From contig NW_019091381.1 in assembly GCF_001949145.1 (NCBI RefSeq), positions 2,338,002-2,395,221 of the forward strand: 57,220 nucleotides of DNA. Reading direction: 5' to 3'. This DNA comes from Acanthaster planci. Its lineage: Eukaryota; Echinodermata; Asteroidea; Valvatida; Acanthasteridae. Under the pieces are notes generated by a model. It saw only the letters and a program-made list of their open reading frames with translations. It ran no database searches and was not told the DNA's origin. Within the stretch, counting starts at the first letter, position 1. Every line of letters begins with the position of its first letter. Positions 23,945-38,000 of the stretch are shown here, in pieces. A program made the position numbers and the translations under genes.

Positions 23945-26900
23945 CTGCCAGCTTGAACAGCGCCCGGTTAAATTCGGCTGGTTGTGTCAAAATCAGTTTT
24001 GGGTAGGCCTATTATTTCGAAATGCCCTGTAGCCCACCTAAACAAGAACAAACGCTTCCTTAAGTCAGAACTAAGCTCCCTCGAGTGATGACTACTCCAA
24101 GTGGAAAAAAATTCCATACACGGACGCCACTGACTTTCCCCTGTAGTAACATATTAGCCATCTGAAAGCATTCAATGTCCTAAAGTTAAATTTAACTATG
24201 AAATTGAAAATGTGGAGATGTAGAATTTGTCAGACCAGTCTCATAGGGTTTGTGCACAGAGTGTTTGAGTGGCGTTCTTGTATAGAACTCTTCCGTCCAA
24301 GTTCAATATACCGACACGGCATATCATGGTTTTATTATGATTTAGACAAAATGTATTCGAATGGCATTCCATGAAGTAGTTTCTCACACGTTTTTAAAAA
24401 TTTTCCCCATCCTAAAATTCGTTTCCAGACCATCTGCATTGACAAACCATAATTGGAAAAAACGCGATCAGTATGCTGCAGTTTCACCTCGCTGATTTCA
24501 ATTAAATAAACTCGGTAACTGGAATTGTTTGTATCTTTCTGTTTCGTCAAAAATTAACATAATTACGGTCTCACCTGATCAGTTAGTAAGCCGAGCCCTC
24601 TCGTGTGTCTTTAGTTACCGAGCATGACCACTAGTTCGTTAGTTTCCCAAATACTGCACGGTTCTCATGCCGTCCCTCGGAAAACAGACTGACGCCGATA
24701 AGTTAGGTCGACCAAGAGTCCGCCGCATTTCGATGTTGTCTCTGCTGTTGGGCTCACCAGAATATGACTTTGCGTTCGACGAGTCCTCACTGGCACAACT
24801 CCAGCAATGGTTGAACATTTACCCACTACCAGCAATTTGTCCTTGTGGGAATAGCGAAAAGTTCACCTGGGAGCGTGTTGAGAACTCGACCATATGGAAT
24901 TACCATGCCCTGCTTCCAGATCGCTTATCATAAATTAAATAAGCATGTATTCACAAAGATGTATATCAATATATGCTGTTCATGGCTGAGACCTCGCTTA
25001 CTAAATGCCACCCGACGAACAGATGGAGTCAGAAGGACGGAATTTGGGCGTAAAACGAACAAATGGCGAATCCCTGCCAAACGGGCCCTTTACGAAGAGT
25101 AGTACGCACACGGGGTTGGATGGGGTTGGCGCTGAATAAACGCAGGAACAATGGATCCACTCATCCGTTGGTGGGGCTGAACACAAAACTTTTTACCTGT
25201 GTTGACTCAGATTTTCGTGTCGCTTTGTCATTCAAAGAAGGAAAAAATACATCCCAGTCACAATAGGGTCGAGGAATTTGTTATTATTGAAGGACCCGAA
25301 ACATCTGCATCCTGTTCACCCTCTCAGACAAATATGTGCTTAGATGTTGAAGTTGTAAATCTTGAATGAAGAATTTCAAAATCAAGAAGTGATAGATCTT
25401 TTTCACTGGTGGTAACAGTACAGTATTATATTTCTAGAACAAGCTGCGTGCTGTAATTCAAAACTAATTTCACTAAAAATTTTAAACATGAGGTTAAGAA
25501 GAATTTTTAGGCACTTGCTTTTAAAACAGGCAATTCACAGTCGTGCGCCTCCAAGAGTTTCCAACGCGTTGACCAATCACAATGTGCGAAACCTGTGGAC
25601 ACTTTCCAAACGCGCATTGGGTCGACAGATTAAGCGCATTGTGATTGGTCAACGCCTTGCAAACTCTTAGAGGAGCACTCTTGTATATCGCCCAAATGAA
25701 GTCAATATACTTTTCATAATACATGTAATTTCTGCATTTTTGGCATTCTTTAGGACTTTTATGGGCTTGTATTTTAATTTTACCCATCCTTTACAACATT
25801 ACTTGGATTGGATTGTCTAATTCAATTTAATCCAGTTCAATTTTAAAACCATTTTAATTTCTACGTTGACTAAAACTTTTTTACAATGACGGAAAAAAAA
25901 AGCTTTTTTCCCGCCGAACCTGCTAAAAAGAAAAAAAAAACAAAACAAAACAAAAACAAAACAAAAAAACTGAAGGGAAAAAAATTGGCCAGTATGACCT
26001 TTGAAAACAAAAGCCCCGAAAACTTACGATTTCGCAAACGACCAACAGCGACGGTCGGCGTTCGCGTGAACATTCGGTATACTGCACCTTTCCGTGGCCC
26101 ACTGAGGTTCGTGCATAGCCCTACACCAGCAACATGGATTTTTTTTTTAAAGGATATTTTTTCGACCGACCTACCTTATCTCAAGTGGTATAAGAAATGA
26201 GAACCATAGAATTTAATAAGGGCGCCCTTATATAATGGAGATCAACGGTTCTGCCCAAAGCAGCCTCCTTTGACAACAGCGCCCTCTCTTGGTCCAGTTC
26301 GAGGCCCATAGTAAGGTATAAAATCGACCGCTGTGATGAAACAGCCCTTTAACGATTCTACAAGGCACGACGCCTGATCGGTGTAACAGAGTTCTCTGTC
26401 AGAATCATTTTGCTTTAACACATATCACTGTGACAGGCTGAAACAATAATTACTGTCGAGAGTTCTCATTCTCTAATGTTATCCAATATTCATAAAATCC
26501 TGGGACAGTTTTTCTCACGGTCCTACTTGTCGAAACGCGTCAAGTGGCCGTGTACATGTATTAACATTAAATTTGATAATGCCCGCAGCCGCGATGTAAA
26601 AATGCCCAGTGCGTATTGAGCACGCGCTGGCACCTGGATACGAGACAGTTTAACCGATTCCTATTGCTCAAGAGTCCATATAAGGAGATTATTCTAGACT
26701 ACTTGCTAAAGGAATATACCATCAAATGGATGGGCGTGTTGGGCGAAATGAAAGTAAACTTCGTGAACAAAATCCTTGAAAATTTATCGTACATTGATTT
26801 CCTTTCACTCTCTGACTAAAATGGTATTCATGAATGGGACTTAATATGGTCGGTGTTAAACTAACGATTAAGATCGGCTCAGGAGAATAAACGCTGACAA

Positions 26901-27399
26901 TGCCTTCACCTGCGGCTCGGGCATTTGTTGCGTACATTTTCCCTATCTGCTCCCTTATGATAACATTATTGTTAACATTATACAAGGTATACTCCGTCGC
27001 TTATGCTCGTTATTAGACAAGCAAAACTTGCACCAGCTCATAGTTTGATGAACGAAAAAATACAGCTTCATTTTGTTTGACACGATGGCCAAATAGCCCA
27101 AGTCTCCCTCCGGAAAACGAGCGTCCTCCCCCTAATATCCGCTGCATATTTGGCCTGATTGTAAGCCAATGCACTGGACAGTGCTTGAGCCTACATTACC
27201 GGTCAAAACGACCGAAGTGACGGTCCTCCGTAAACGAATCGACAATTACTTGTAGCAGTTTGTAAACTTTAAAACACTGTAATAGTGGAATTTTGAAAAT
27301 CAGGCTTTCAACCTCCTGGGTCGCCAAACTGCGATAAACCTTGAATCTTTTGACAAATTAAATTCGCACATGTATAAAAAGTTGAAAAAGACACGCCAA
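23945..27399. other. Intergenic stretch upstream of gene B
   Basis: Expected to hold the gene B promoter; no TATA box is convincing. A palindromic MITE-like element lies at 25544-25677. An unrecognised 88-codon frame runs 24667-24933 on the plus strand. Confidence 0.4.
25544..25677. mobile_element. Fold-back MITE-like element, ~50-bp arms
   Basis: The left arm (about 25544-25592) contains CGTTGACCAATCACAATG; the right arm (about 25629-25677) contains its exact complement CATTGTGATTGGTCAACG. Similarity continues outward through AAGAGTTT and CTCC. No coding potential is seen between the arms. Confidence 0.8.
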
Positions 27400-27481
27400 C
27401 GTCGTGAACAGGATTCGAACCTGCGCGGGGAGACCCCATTGGATTTCAAGTCCAACGCCTTAACCACTCGGCCATCACGAC
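27400..27481 (-). tRNA. tRNA-Ser(UGA)
   Basis: The minus strand folds as an 82-nt class II tRNA. Acceptor GTCGTGA pairs with TCACGAC, the anticodon stem TTGGA/TCCAA encloses loop CTTGAAA (anticodon TGA), there is a GGGGTCTCCCC variable arm, and the T arm is AGGTTCGAATCCT. The base after the acceptor is G, the serine discriminator. A-box (TGGCCGAGTGG) and B-box (GGTTCGAATCC) promoters are intact. CCA is not encoded, as expected for a nuclear gene. Confidence 0.96.
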
Positions 27482-27815
27482 TTCCGTTCAGCTCATATTA
27501 TAGTCTCCTCTCGTCACTGCAATTTCAAAACTGAATGGAAGAAAGCGAGACCTATATATCTACGTACGTTTGGAACCAGCCCCGCGGCCCGACCCAAAGT
27601 CTAAGATCACTCTCTAAGTATAGTTTTGAGACAAATGCCATTAACTGTGGATAACTAAAAGTGAAACTATTCTTAACAACAAGATTTTTGAGCCACTTTT
27701 ATTCGCAAATGTGTTTTAGTATGAAAATTCTGCACGTATGATAATACCCGAAGGACAGCAATTTCAAGAGCTAGAAAAGTTTTGAAATCATTTGCACTTT
27801 AAAATAACTGACGCA

Positions 27816-27897
27816 ATCATGGTGGCCGAGTGGTCAAGGCGTTGGACTCGAAATTCAACAGGGTCTCTCCGCGCAAGGTCGAATCCTGCCCACAGCG
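27816..27897 (+). pseudogene. Decayed tRNA-Ser(CGA) copy
   Basis: Same 82-nt length and layout as the tRNA-Ser(UGA) 335 bp away, but on the other strand. The anticodon loop is CTCGAAA (anticodon CGA). The acceptor strands ATCATGG and CCACAGC pair only at the inner three positions, the T arm has a mismatch, and the B box reads GGTCGAATCC instead of GGTTCGAATCC. It was a genuine tRNA gene or tRNA-derived insert that has decayed. Confidence 0.8.
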
Positions 27898-30800
27898 ACC
27901 ACCAAATGAAGAACTTTTATTTAAGGATTTAATAAAAAAACGAATAGGATTTTGTCTCTTTATCACAGGTTTGGCCCAAGAATTTCCGTTGGCCCTTACC
28001 TTTGTATTTGTTTTCTTTGAGCAGAAAGACAGAGACGCGACCCGGCCTTTCTGATTCAGTCCGATTAGTTTGTGTAAAATGTGTACACTATGAGAACATT
28101 AGGACGCCCTCTGATCTGTTGATGTTTTCGAAAGTTGCGAAGTTTTTTTTTCTTTAGCTCTGTTGCCAAGAGTTTGATCCATTTATATTCACAGTGCGAA
28201 ACCGTATGGACAGGACATACAGAAGTAAAAAATAAATCATTTTTCCCGAAGAGTAGATTTTATATTGGTGGGACCTAGCGATCATAATTCAGCCCCACCT
28301 TAATTAAAGGCGCACTCTCGTCGTATGGGTTTGCTTTGTAATAATGCGCTTGCGCTCTCAGACACTGAACTTACGTAAGGACAATGAAACAGACGACACC
28401 ATTGTTTATCAATCAATGACAAAGATAAGACAATTATCACAGAGGCGGTCGCAAATCGTTCTACACCAGCGCACCGCAACCACGGTACAGCCAGCCGGTA
28501 CAAATCTTTGTTCGGGCCATCTGGCCGAATCACGAGGTGAACTTCGCATGTTCGCATTATGCCCATAACTGTTTTTTTTGGGGGGGGGTTGGAGGTGTCG
28601 GGTGTTTGATTCTAATGGAAATTGGCAGTCAAGAGTGGCCTAAAAATCATTTCAGTTTTAAACTTTTCAACATGTGTGCATAAATGTCGATATACCCTTT
28701 TTCATGAAAATTAAAACGAGTACATTATAAAAATGCACACACTTTTAAAACTTGTCAGTTCACGGATACTTTCGAAGATGCATTACTTGAAGTATGCTTT
28801 GGTACTTTACATTAACAGATCCATTTTTATGTCCGTTTCGGGGGGATGGGGAAATCAAAGACAGAAACGGGTATAGAGCGAAGAATGAACTCTTAGCCCA
28901 AGACGAGTAAAGTGGAATTCGCCGTCATTGCTAGCTCTTAACATATCGGGTCATTAACTCGAGAAATGTTCTTTCGTGGTCTCGAGTACTCTCAGAGAAT
29001 ATATTGGTATGGCGAGCCCCATGACGCAAACAAGAGAATAAACAAAAACAGGTATCTTTTCACAGTTTTTGATACAAAGGGCCTTTTTATTCATTGCTTT
29101 GTCAATTTCTACTACGATAATTTCCGAGACATCTTCACAAAAACCCTAAACTAACCAAGCTTAAAGCAATGTCTAACTTCCGATCAGAAACAGGGAAAAA
29201 TAGAATTGGTCTCATGGAGTAGGCATATATCTAATTATTCAAAAGTCACTCCGGGCACTGTGTTGAATACATTCAACACATCCAACACCGGAGTCGTTTG
29301 CATTGTTTTTCATGAATGACAACTGTTCAGGCACAATTGAATGTAATATATGTAATGAATGTAATTTGTTAAAGTTTCTTCTGGGTCGCTTTTACGAATG
29401 CTAACCCATTTATCGGTCTGTTTAATATATATATATATATTCTGCGGTTTAAAAAATTTAATTAATTTTACGCTTCTTTAAATTGACGTAATTCGATTTT
29501 TTTGCGCAGTTTTGGTGAATATCTTGACAAACACAACTCTTCGAACTGCACGCCTAAATCCAATTAAGAATAATCCATCAACACAATACATGCTCACAAT
29601 TACTGTACTATGAATCAAAGAGGACACAGTAAAAGAAAAGTACCTCTGTGCGCCGCAATATGTACTTGAAAGTACACGTAGGCCTCTTTTGTCCATCATA
29701 GACTTCACGGTGTAAATTTGAACCCACCTCACAAAGAACTTCCACTTGAAACTAAACTCACTCTTGACTTTCCCCAATTGTTGAAACCATAACGAAGCAA
29801 GCTTATAAATCCATTTACAAAATAAAAAATCACAGCTACAACTATTCAAAAATGGAACTAGTCCGGCTGGTGTAAAAATCCGTATATCAATTTCCCTCAT
29901 TGTTTCGACCGCAAAGCAAACCTGATAACACAAATAAAACTAATGCTTTAAATCTTTCTGATTACATAGCAAGCGTCTCGGTGCATTTCCGAATTCATAA
30001 TACATGTATATCCATACGTAATTCTCATCATTTCAAAGCCTGTCTCAAATATAGCGCACAGGAGTTGCACACATGCACATTGTGTAAATGTAGTTCATGA
30101 CATCACACCACACCAGGTCAGGTAATAGTCCGATAGAATGAGCGGTGAAGGACGTCCGGTGTCACTTTTTATTTCAAAAGCTTGCGGCTTGAGATTGGAT
30201 GACTGTGACTTAATTGTGACCAGAGCAACTGCAGCAGAGTCCATCAAAGGTCCCTTCAGGTCCATCACAAGCCAGCCAGTCGCAAGCCAAGTCACGAGTC
30301 ACTTACGAGCCGTTTAAATGACCTGTGACAGAGGCATTCCCTCGTCATCATTCACCCCGGTAATCGAGACTGGTCGTAGGAAAGGACTTTGAGACTGAAC
30401 TTACAATGGACATTACTGCTACACAGGATGTGAGGACCAGATTACAGAACTGCGGATGTCCTCACGCCTCGCCACGGTAGGGGCAAACTGACTCCCAAGT
30501 TCTCTGGGAGTTGTCTTGATCAATTATCAGAAAAATCGTTTTTCTTGTGGTCTTGGTCCCTGCTTTTCAATAATTTCCAGGACGTGCAACAAATATTAAT
30601 TAAAAAACCAAAAAAAACAAAACATACTTAAAACTGACTAAAAACAACTATGCGAAAGTGATTTCTCCGAATACCGACGATAAGATAATATAATTACATG
30701 TACATGGTTCATTGATAGGGCAGAAGTTGAATCCACAATCAGCTAAGCACTACACAGACACTTTACGTAAACCACAGGCCTGCAGAGACCATAGATTTTT

Positions 30801-32001
30801 GGTTTCCCCACCGGTGGCAAATACATCACCACTCTTCTTCTTTTAAATATATTTCAATTAACTGTTAGCCATGTCTGCAGTTAGTGCTGTTGGGATGAAT
30901 ATGAGGCAGATTTAGAGTTGGGTTACAAAAATTTTCAACAGGTGGGGTAGGGGGAGTGAAGAACAGCCCGGAGAGAGAATTTTTCGGTTTGTAAAAACGT
31001 GGGTTCCAGATCCACGCAAGTAAACGGGCGAGGTCACTTATGACAACTTCACAGGAAAAAAAAACAAACAGTGATCACACAATGATCATGGAATCACATG
31101 CATATCTGTCGAGGGCAAGATAGTATAAATTTATGACAGTACGTCTAGTTGTCAAAGCATTCGACTAAAAAAAACCCCTCCTTATTGCGAATGCATGAAA
31201 ATGTGGTCTGGTGCAACATATGGAATCCAGAGAACAAAGCGTACCAGGCAAGGCAACTGCTTATACTGAGTAAAATAACGTAGCTTTGACAAAGTATGAC
31301 TTTTGCCGTTAGTTCAAAGAACTATAAGCATCTTGAAGGTCCCACTGATGACAAAAGATAACTTTCCCTCCATGCACATTGTGAATGTTGTAGCGACTAA
31401 CATAAAATGGACAGCGACCAAAATTCTGAGCCTTTGGCAGTGCTTTCCAGGAAATGATGGAGCAAGACCAAAGTGTCTCATCACAGAATTTTCAGTATTT
31501 GCCGAGCTACATTTTAAGTACCAATTTGTTTACCTCAAGAAACTAAGTTACAAACAATCGTTCTTGAGGTTGACTGTAGTAATTTCTTGTGTTTTGGTAC
31601 TTGAATTTCCACTTGCTCTAGGGAAATTAAAATCAATTGAAGCCAGCAACTCTGCCCCACTTTTCATGTAGTGTACATGAACTGCATGCCAGAAAATGAT
31701 ATGGAGAAAAAGCTTGCGATTCAAAACTACTGTTGTGATCAAGTCAATAACATTAACAAGTCAATCACTCAGTTGGCTGTCCAAATGCAAATGAAGTCAC
31801 AAGAATGAACGAATGAAACAAGAATGCTTTTTTGACACGTGAACAGCTAGTCACTGGACATGTGACTTCCTGCTCTGTGTCTGACGTGTGTCAGGACTTG
31901 GAAAAATTCAGATTTTTCTGTTTTCGTTCTGAGGTGCTTTGAGTTTCCAAAAGGGCAACCATCCCGCCCGTCCCTATTCAGTAAGAGGAGGGGGGAAGGC
32001 G
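27898..32001. other. Intergenic stretch downstream of gene C
   Basis: No exon recognised. It contains a (TA)n tract near 29424-29440, a poly-G tract near 28579 and a dispersed-repeat copy near 30140-30400. A 151-codon minus-strand frame (29478-29933) matches no family I know. The 3' UTR of gene C should occupy the right end. Confidence 0.45.
30140..30400. repeat. Dispersed repeat, related copy at ~32620-32830
   Basis: Both copies carry the same series of short blocks: GACC/AACTGTGACA, GCATTC, TCGTCATCATTCA or TTGTCATCATTCA, and GAAAGGACT, with AAGTC/CAAGCC-rich text upstream. The second copy lies in the last intron of gene C. The AGTC-rich text resembles the tandem repeat at 55.2 kb. Confidence 0.55.
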
Positions 32002-35000
32002 CTAGTGACAGTGTTCGTTCACGTCCACGATGATGGCCCGCTTCCAGCCGAAGACAAAATAGCCCATGCCCGCTCCCAGCACTACGGAGATGCACAGCCA
32101 GCCGTTGAAGGTCATGAAGATCAGCATCAGGAAGTAGCTGATCGTCACCTGGACCATGTGCAGGAGGGTCTGGATGAAATGGCTGACGCTGAGGATGCGA
32201 GACCTGAACAGGGGGGGGGGGAAATTGGCAGAGGGAGAGGGAGAGAGAGGCTGGTCAATTCCATCCAAATCAACGCCGACGAGGAAAATGTGAAGCAGTC
32301 AGTAGATGGCACTGACGTTTTGTGAAATCCTGGGTTGAAAATTAATGTTTGTGTGCCTTTGCCTCAGAGAGAGGGTTTAAATCACAGGGCACCATGGCTC
32401 TGTTGAAGCCACAGAATGGGTTCAAAAAGAAATTGTTTCTCCCGTGTGACATGCAGAGCAGACCTTTAAGTTCTCTCCTGCAAGTCGGTGGAGAAATTCC
32501 CAAAGCAAGAACAAATATCTGCTTAGCAGGAACAGGCATCGGCCAGAATTTCAGGTGATATATAACGCATTTCACTGGTTTCCAGCTGCATTCTGGTAAG
32601 CTCAGACTTGCTTTGTGGTACTGAACAACTCTATGACATGGGGACTTCAGATTAGCCGTGGTCATTGTCCAAGTTCCAAGCAGTGTTATGGTCAAGTCCT
32701 TCACCAGTCCCTGTGAGTTCACCACGAGTCTTCAGTCAAGCCACAAGCTATTCAAAGTGAACTGTGACAAAAGCATTCTTTTGTCATCATTCAAGGACTT
32801 GTGAAAGGACTCGGCTACAAGACTCATCCCAAGTACTTACTCTCCGGCGCTGTGGGTCTCAGTCAGCATCGCTTCGGAGCTCTTGGACAACTGCATGCTG
32901 TGGAAGCGGACGTTGACGGCTGACCGACGCAGCAGCGTCTCCCGAAAGACCTTCAGGCCTTCGTAGAACATGGCCATGAAGAAGACAGCAAAGCAGGAGC
33001 CCACGAGAGCTGGGGGAGTGTGACAAGACAAGGTTGAGCAACATGGCCACAGCATAGAGCAGATAGTGGAATTCTTATAGGTACACGTATGGCCATGTCC
33101 AAGATTGCACTTTGGCTGTGGCTAGGCCTTTCCTCAACAAGATAGCAATAACAAACTGAAACCATAAGCCGTATCTGAAACTGGCCTCCAAAGATATGGC
33201 TATGTCTACAGTGTGTCCCCATATATTTTCCATGGAGCAGAGACCTAGACCTAGCACAAGACAGCCGATTGGGATGCGGCCACAGCAAGAAAAAAACTGA
33301 TTTGGACAGAGTCTCCAATCAAAGTCAGAGTACGTATTGGTGTATGTGCTGGTACAGTAAAACCATATGTGTACATGATTTAATGAACTTTAATGTTTCA
33401 ATATTAAAGGTACAGTCCATTTGTCATTGGTGCGTCAGATTCCTTTGAGGCAACACAATTACTCAAAATCTAAAGAGGGGAGCCCGAGAATAAACCCGAT
33501 GAAGTTTCAGCTTGGTGAATAATACCATATTGCAAGAAAATAATGTTCTAGGATTTCCAATTCACATCAAAAGTTACCAAATCATGCTTTAAATTGCACC
33601 TGAATGCAGTGTCTGGGATGATTTCTCCTGTTAAGAAGAATGCAGCTATGAAATGTCATGCACTGAACTGACGAATCATTTTAGTAACCACGCACGCATG
33701 TGTGTCACGTTGACGTTTGCGTGTGCTTCCCAAAAATGCATCTTTGGACCAATTGCTGGAAATTGCTTTCATCTATTGGTTTCTTCAAAATGAATGCTTG
33801 CCAGAAAAAAAGTTTAGTTCCATAACCATATTTAAACCAAGTGTACTTTTCAATGACAGTTTTCTTCGGTTACAAATTATTGTTGAAAAAACTGCAAATG
33901 AAAGACTGTATACTTAAATTATTCCCAAGCCAGTGTCAATGATGAAAATAAAAAGTTCTATCTCCCAAACACATCATGATGTAGAAATTCCTCTTTATGT
34001 AGGCCAATGTTGCCTTTGATGTTTTGCACAGAGGTATGCACATACATGATGACAGGCAAAAAAGCAAACCAACAAACAAACAAACAACCCAACAAACAAA
34101 CACCCCAACAACCCAACAAACAAACAAACAGAAAGACAGACCGACCAACAAACAAACAAACGAACAAAAGAAACCAGCCATCCTTGAATTTTTTGCCTCC
34201 CTGTGACTATCATACAACACTGAAAATGTTGATTTTATTTTAGAATATTATACGCAGTGATATTTCCAGCAATGAACATAACTTTACAATGTTTGTGCAC
34301 ATGACAAAGCTGAATGTATTGTGAATACTAAAACAAAGCCGCGGGCGTGTTCAACAATATCTGTGGAAAGTACGTGTACACATTCTGCACGATCAGTCGC
34401 TTTCCTTCCTCAGGTCCCACAAGTTGCACATTCATGCATCTGTTTTCCTGTCAAGGAAGTCAGGTTTGCTGGAACTCAAAGGAAGGACAGGTGAGAAAGT
34501 TGGATAGAAAAAAAGGTCATGGTCGCCATATCAGCAAAATGACAGCGTTTTGGGTTTGGAGGGGGGGGGGTTTGTTGTTATGTAACTGTGCGTCCTGTAA
34601 GGTGTGTCTGGCGCCAACTTCCACGACCTTCAGGGCTTAGACAGGAACTCTGGTCGGTGAAGGAAAAGGATCGGGGATTGGCCTACCACTGAGAGTGCAG
34701 CGGAATATGATGGACGGAGGAACTGGTCATGGTCATCGTCCAAGCAAAACAAGAAGTTTTTCCCCTTATTCCACAGGAAACATCGATCTTTGCAGGGTCC
34801 AATTACCTGTCCTTGGGACAAATTATTTCCTATCAAGCACCAAGGAGGTCACATGCGCACTTCTCTATACAAACACAGCATATACAACGTACATGTGGGT
34901 GCATATCATTTGTTAAAATTTCCAGACACCGTGGTATGTCCGAGGTAATAAAATCAAATTCAGCCCCTCAATGAGCCTTTTTTTTCAAATACATATTTTT

Positions 35001-38000
35001 GAGGATATCATATCTCTATAGACACCATTTCCAAATGCACACCCCAAAGACACTACCAGTAACGATACCACCGAAGGAGAGATTCTAGGGAAATACACTC
35101 ACCCCCCCCAAAAAAAAAACCAATCCGCAGCACATTTTCTACACAGGTGAACTGCATGTAGTCTTCCCCTAACCTTTTATCCGCTGGAAATATCAAATTT
35201 CTTTAAAACCTGCCATATCACTCACTCTGACGGGCTGGCACAGAATTGGGTTGGTAACAGGACAGGTTTCAAAGAAATCTGATATTTCCGCATCAGGTTT
35301 TCTAAAAACCTGTCATGTTGCAGACTCCGTTCTTTGTCAGTGATACCGGAAGGCTGTAAAAACACAGAGTTGATTACAGGTTGTTGGCATGGCAATCGAG
35401 TAGGATATTAGCAAAGGAAGAGAAAAGAAAACCCAAACAAACAAAAAGAAAATGTTTAGTCACTATGATGGTTGCACCTCATGGGATTGTACTTTATTGC
35501 CACAGCCGACTTCTACAGCCATGTCTAAATTATTTGGCCACTGAGCACTGCAAATGGCACCATCATGTCCCTATGGAGGCCCAAACCTAAGTGGAGGCTA
35601 CCATTTCTCATGGCCTTGTGTGCGACAGCAAATGAGGCTGAAGATTTCATTGACAAAAAACAAAAGAGAAAGAAATCGTGAACCAGATTATTTTACGGTG
35701 GTTGAGATTAGGTTTTTGTTCCAGCCCTGAGTTTGAGCCCCAGTGACAAAGACTACCGGTAGCTGAAAACATTACAGGATCAACAACATTCATCCAGGCT
35801 TGTTGTATGGCATATGTAGGAGATGCAGACGTAGCTTTATTTTACTTCAGAAAAGGTACCGTACATGTACACTGTACATGTACATGTATTGCACTGTACC
35901 AAAAGCCAACCTCTTCAAAGAAGCTACACCCTAGGCCTGTTTGTTTCACGCGGATCCCGATTGAGATCAGTGATCCGGTGCTGGTTCACTGACACCACCT
36001 GCTTGGGTAGAGTGAATCAATTTCGGGATCACTGATCGAGATTCAGATCTGTATGGGACAAACAGCCCCCCCATGTTATTTTTACGCGTATTTCAGCAAA
36101 AAACTGGCATTTGTTTTTCTGTCCAACATTTTGCGCTTCTCTCAAGGAGGTCTTACATTTCAAATATAGTTCAGGCCCATCTTCCAACCACGCCTCAAGA
36201 GGCTTGTAAAAAGAATGAGGAACATGTAAACCTTTGCAAATGTGAGGGACTGGATATTTTCTATTCCGAAAGTCACACGCTTGATATTAGCCTTGGGAGG
36301 AGACTAGTCTTTACAGCCTTGTCACCCTTCCTTGTTATGACTTTTCACCCTTACGCATAATAAATTAGACCCATGAAAATGGTACGCTATGGTACGACCC
36401 ATTTATACCACTGTTGACATAGTACAATGACTTGCTATCTGCATGACCACATGAACATCCCCCTGCACTCAATTAAATCCCAGGGTTACCATCTCTCCTC
36501 CCTGCTGTTCCATCCACGCTCAGCCAAGGACAACCTACATGTACATGTAGTAGGCATGCCCTCGCCAATTACATCACAGTTAAATATATCTTTCACATTG
36601 ACATAAAAAGTATTGTTCTGAAACTGTTGAATAGAAAAATAAAAAAGTTGCTAACAACAGATCAGTGCCTACTGGATTTGGCACATCCTTGACCCTATTA
36701 ACCCTAACACTCCTCAATCCTTCACCTGTTGGAGGACTGAGGAGTGTTAGGGTTAATGCAGGCCAACAATGCATAATCACCGCAGCATGCTGTCCTCTGG
36801 TGAGTTAGGTGGAAGAGAGCAAAGTTCCCCCCTGCCAAAAATGGCAAGAAAAATGCCCACAGACAACTGCACAGGCTGTCAATCAACATAATCACACTAC
36901 AAACAGAAGAACAGGACGCAGGTATACTTGCGCGGTTTTCCTGTTTGAAATATTGTGACAACAAGTTTTCCCCTCTAACATTTTCGGTCCCTACAACATC
37001 GACCACTACACATGTATGTGTGGCTCAATGCAGTCCCCACATCTTCTGAGCCAGTGAGTCTGTACATTTACCGTACATGTATTTGTTAGAAATGAGTGGG
37101 GCATTTAGAAACATCTCTCACCACTAGCTCCGCTAAATTCCTGGGTACTGTCAATAGTTACCGTTACATGTACCCCCAAAATCCAACAAATCTGCCACCT
37201 GGCTTTACAGTGAAGGATTGTATTTTAAAGAGTACCTCTATGGAAACCATGTTTTCCCTGATTTTATCTGTTCAAATAAATATTTAAGCATCCAAATCCA
37301 ATGCAGTGCCATTTGTCTTCAGAGCTAAACTATAACAAGCTAAAAAGGTTTTTTTTCTGTTCGTGCCAAAATGTGAATTCTGAATGTAGATTGCGTCATT
37401 CGGAGAAAACAGAAAAAACGAGGGGAACCCTCACCCTGAGTTCATAGTGGATAGTCCCTTGGGCATGCCAAACAATGGCTACATGCATTCAGAATTAGCA
37501 TCTTGGCATGAACAGAAAAAGCCCTTTTTAGCTTGTTATAGTTGAGCTCTAAAGACAAATGACATTGTGTTCGATTTGTATGTTTCCATATTTATTTATA
37601 CAGACAAAACCAGAGAAAACATGTTTTCCAAAAAGGTGCTCTTTAAGTGAAAACAGTGACTCTTCTTAAATGTACATACATGTACATGTAAGTCATGACC
37701 TTATAGCTACAATGTACATATATGCATGTACATTTTTTGTACTCACAATCAACAACTTTAAAAAAAAGGTTGCGCTTTCTCATCTGAAACCAGATCAAAT
37801 TTCTGTACCTAGAAACCTCACACCCAAAGTCATAGCAAAGCTCCCCAACTCATGCTACAATACCGACTTCACTGATACCCTGCAACCTGGTAATGATCAG
37901 ATCAATTGTATTTTGGACACTTCTGTTCAAGAAACCGGTGAGGCACCGTAGTGTAAACTCTCAACTCAAAAGCACAACAGCCAGAGTACAATAGCTTAGA

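Noticed and set aside
29478-29933. 151-codon minus-strand frame
   Set aside because: No domain, no splice context and no codon bias. About one such frame is expected by chance among the ATGs of an AT-rich 57-kb window.
34064-34243. Gln/Asn/Thr-rich frames as a prion-like protein
   Set aside because: Direct translation of the AAAC microsatellite in all frames.
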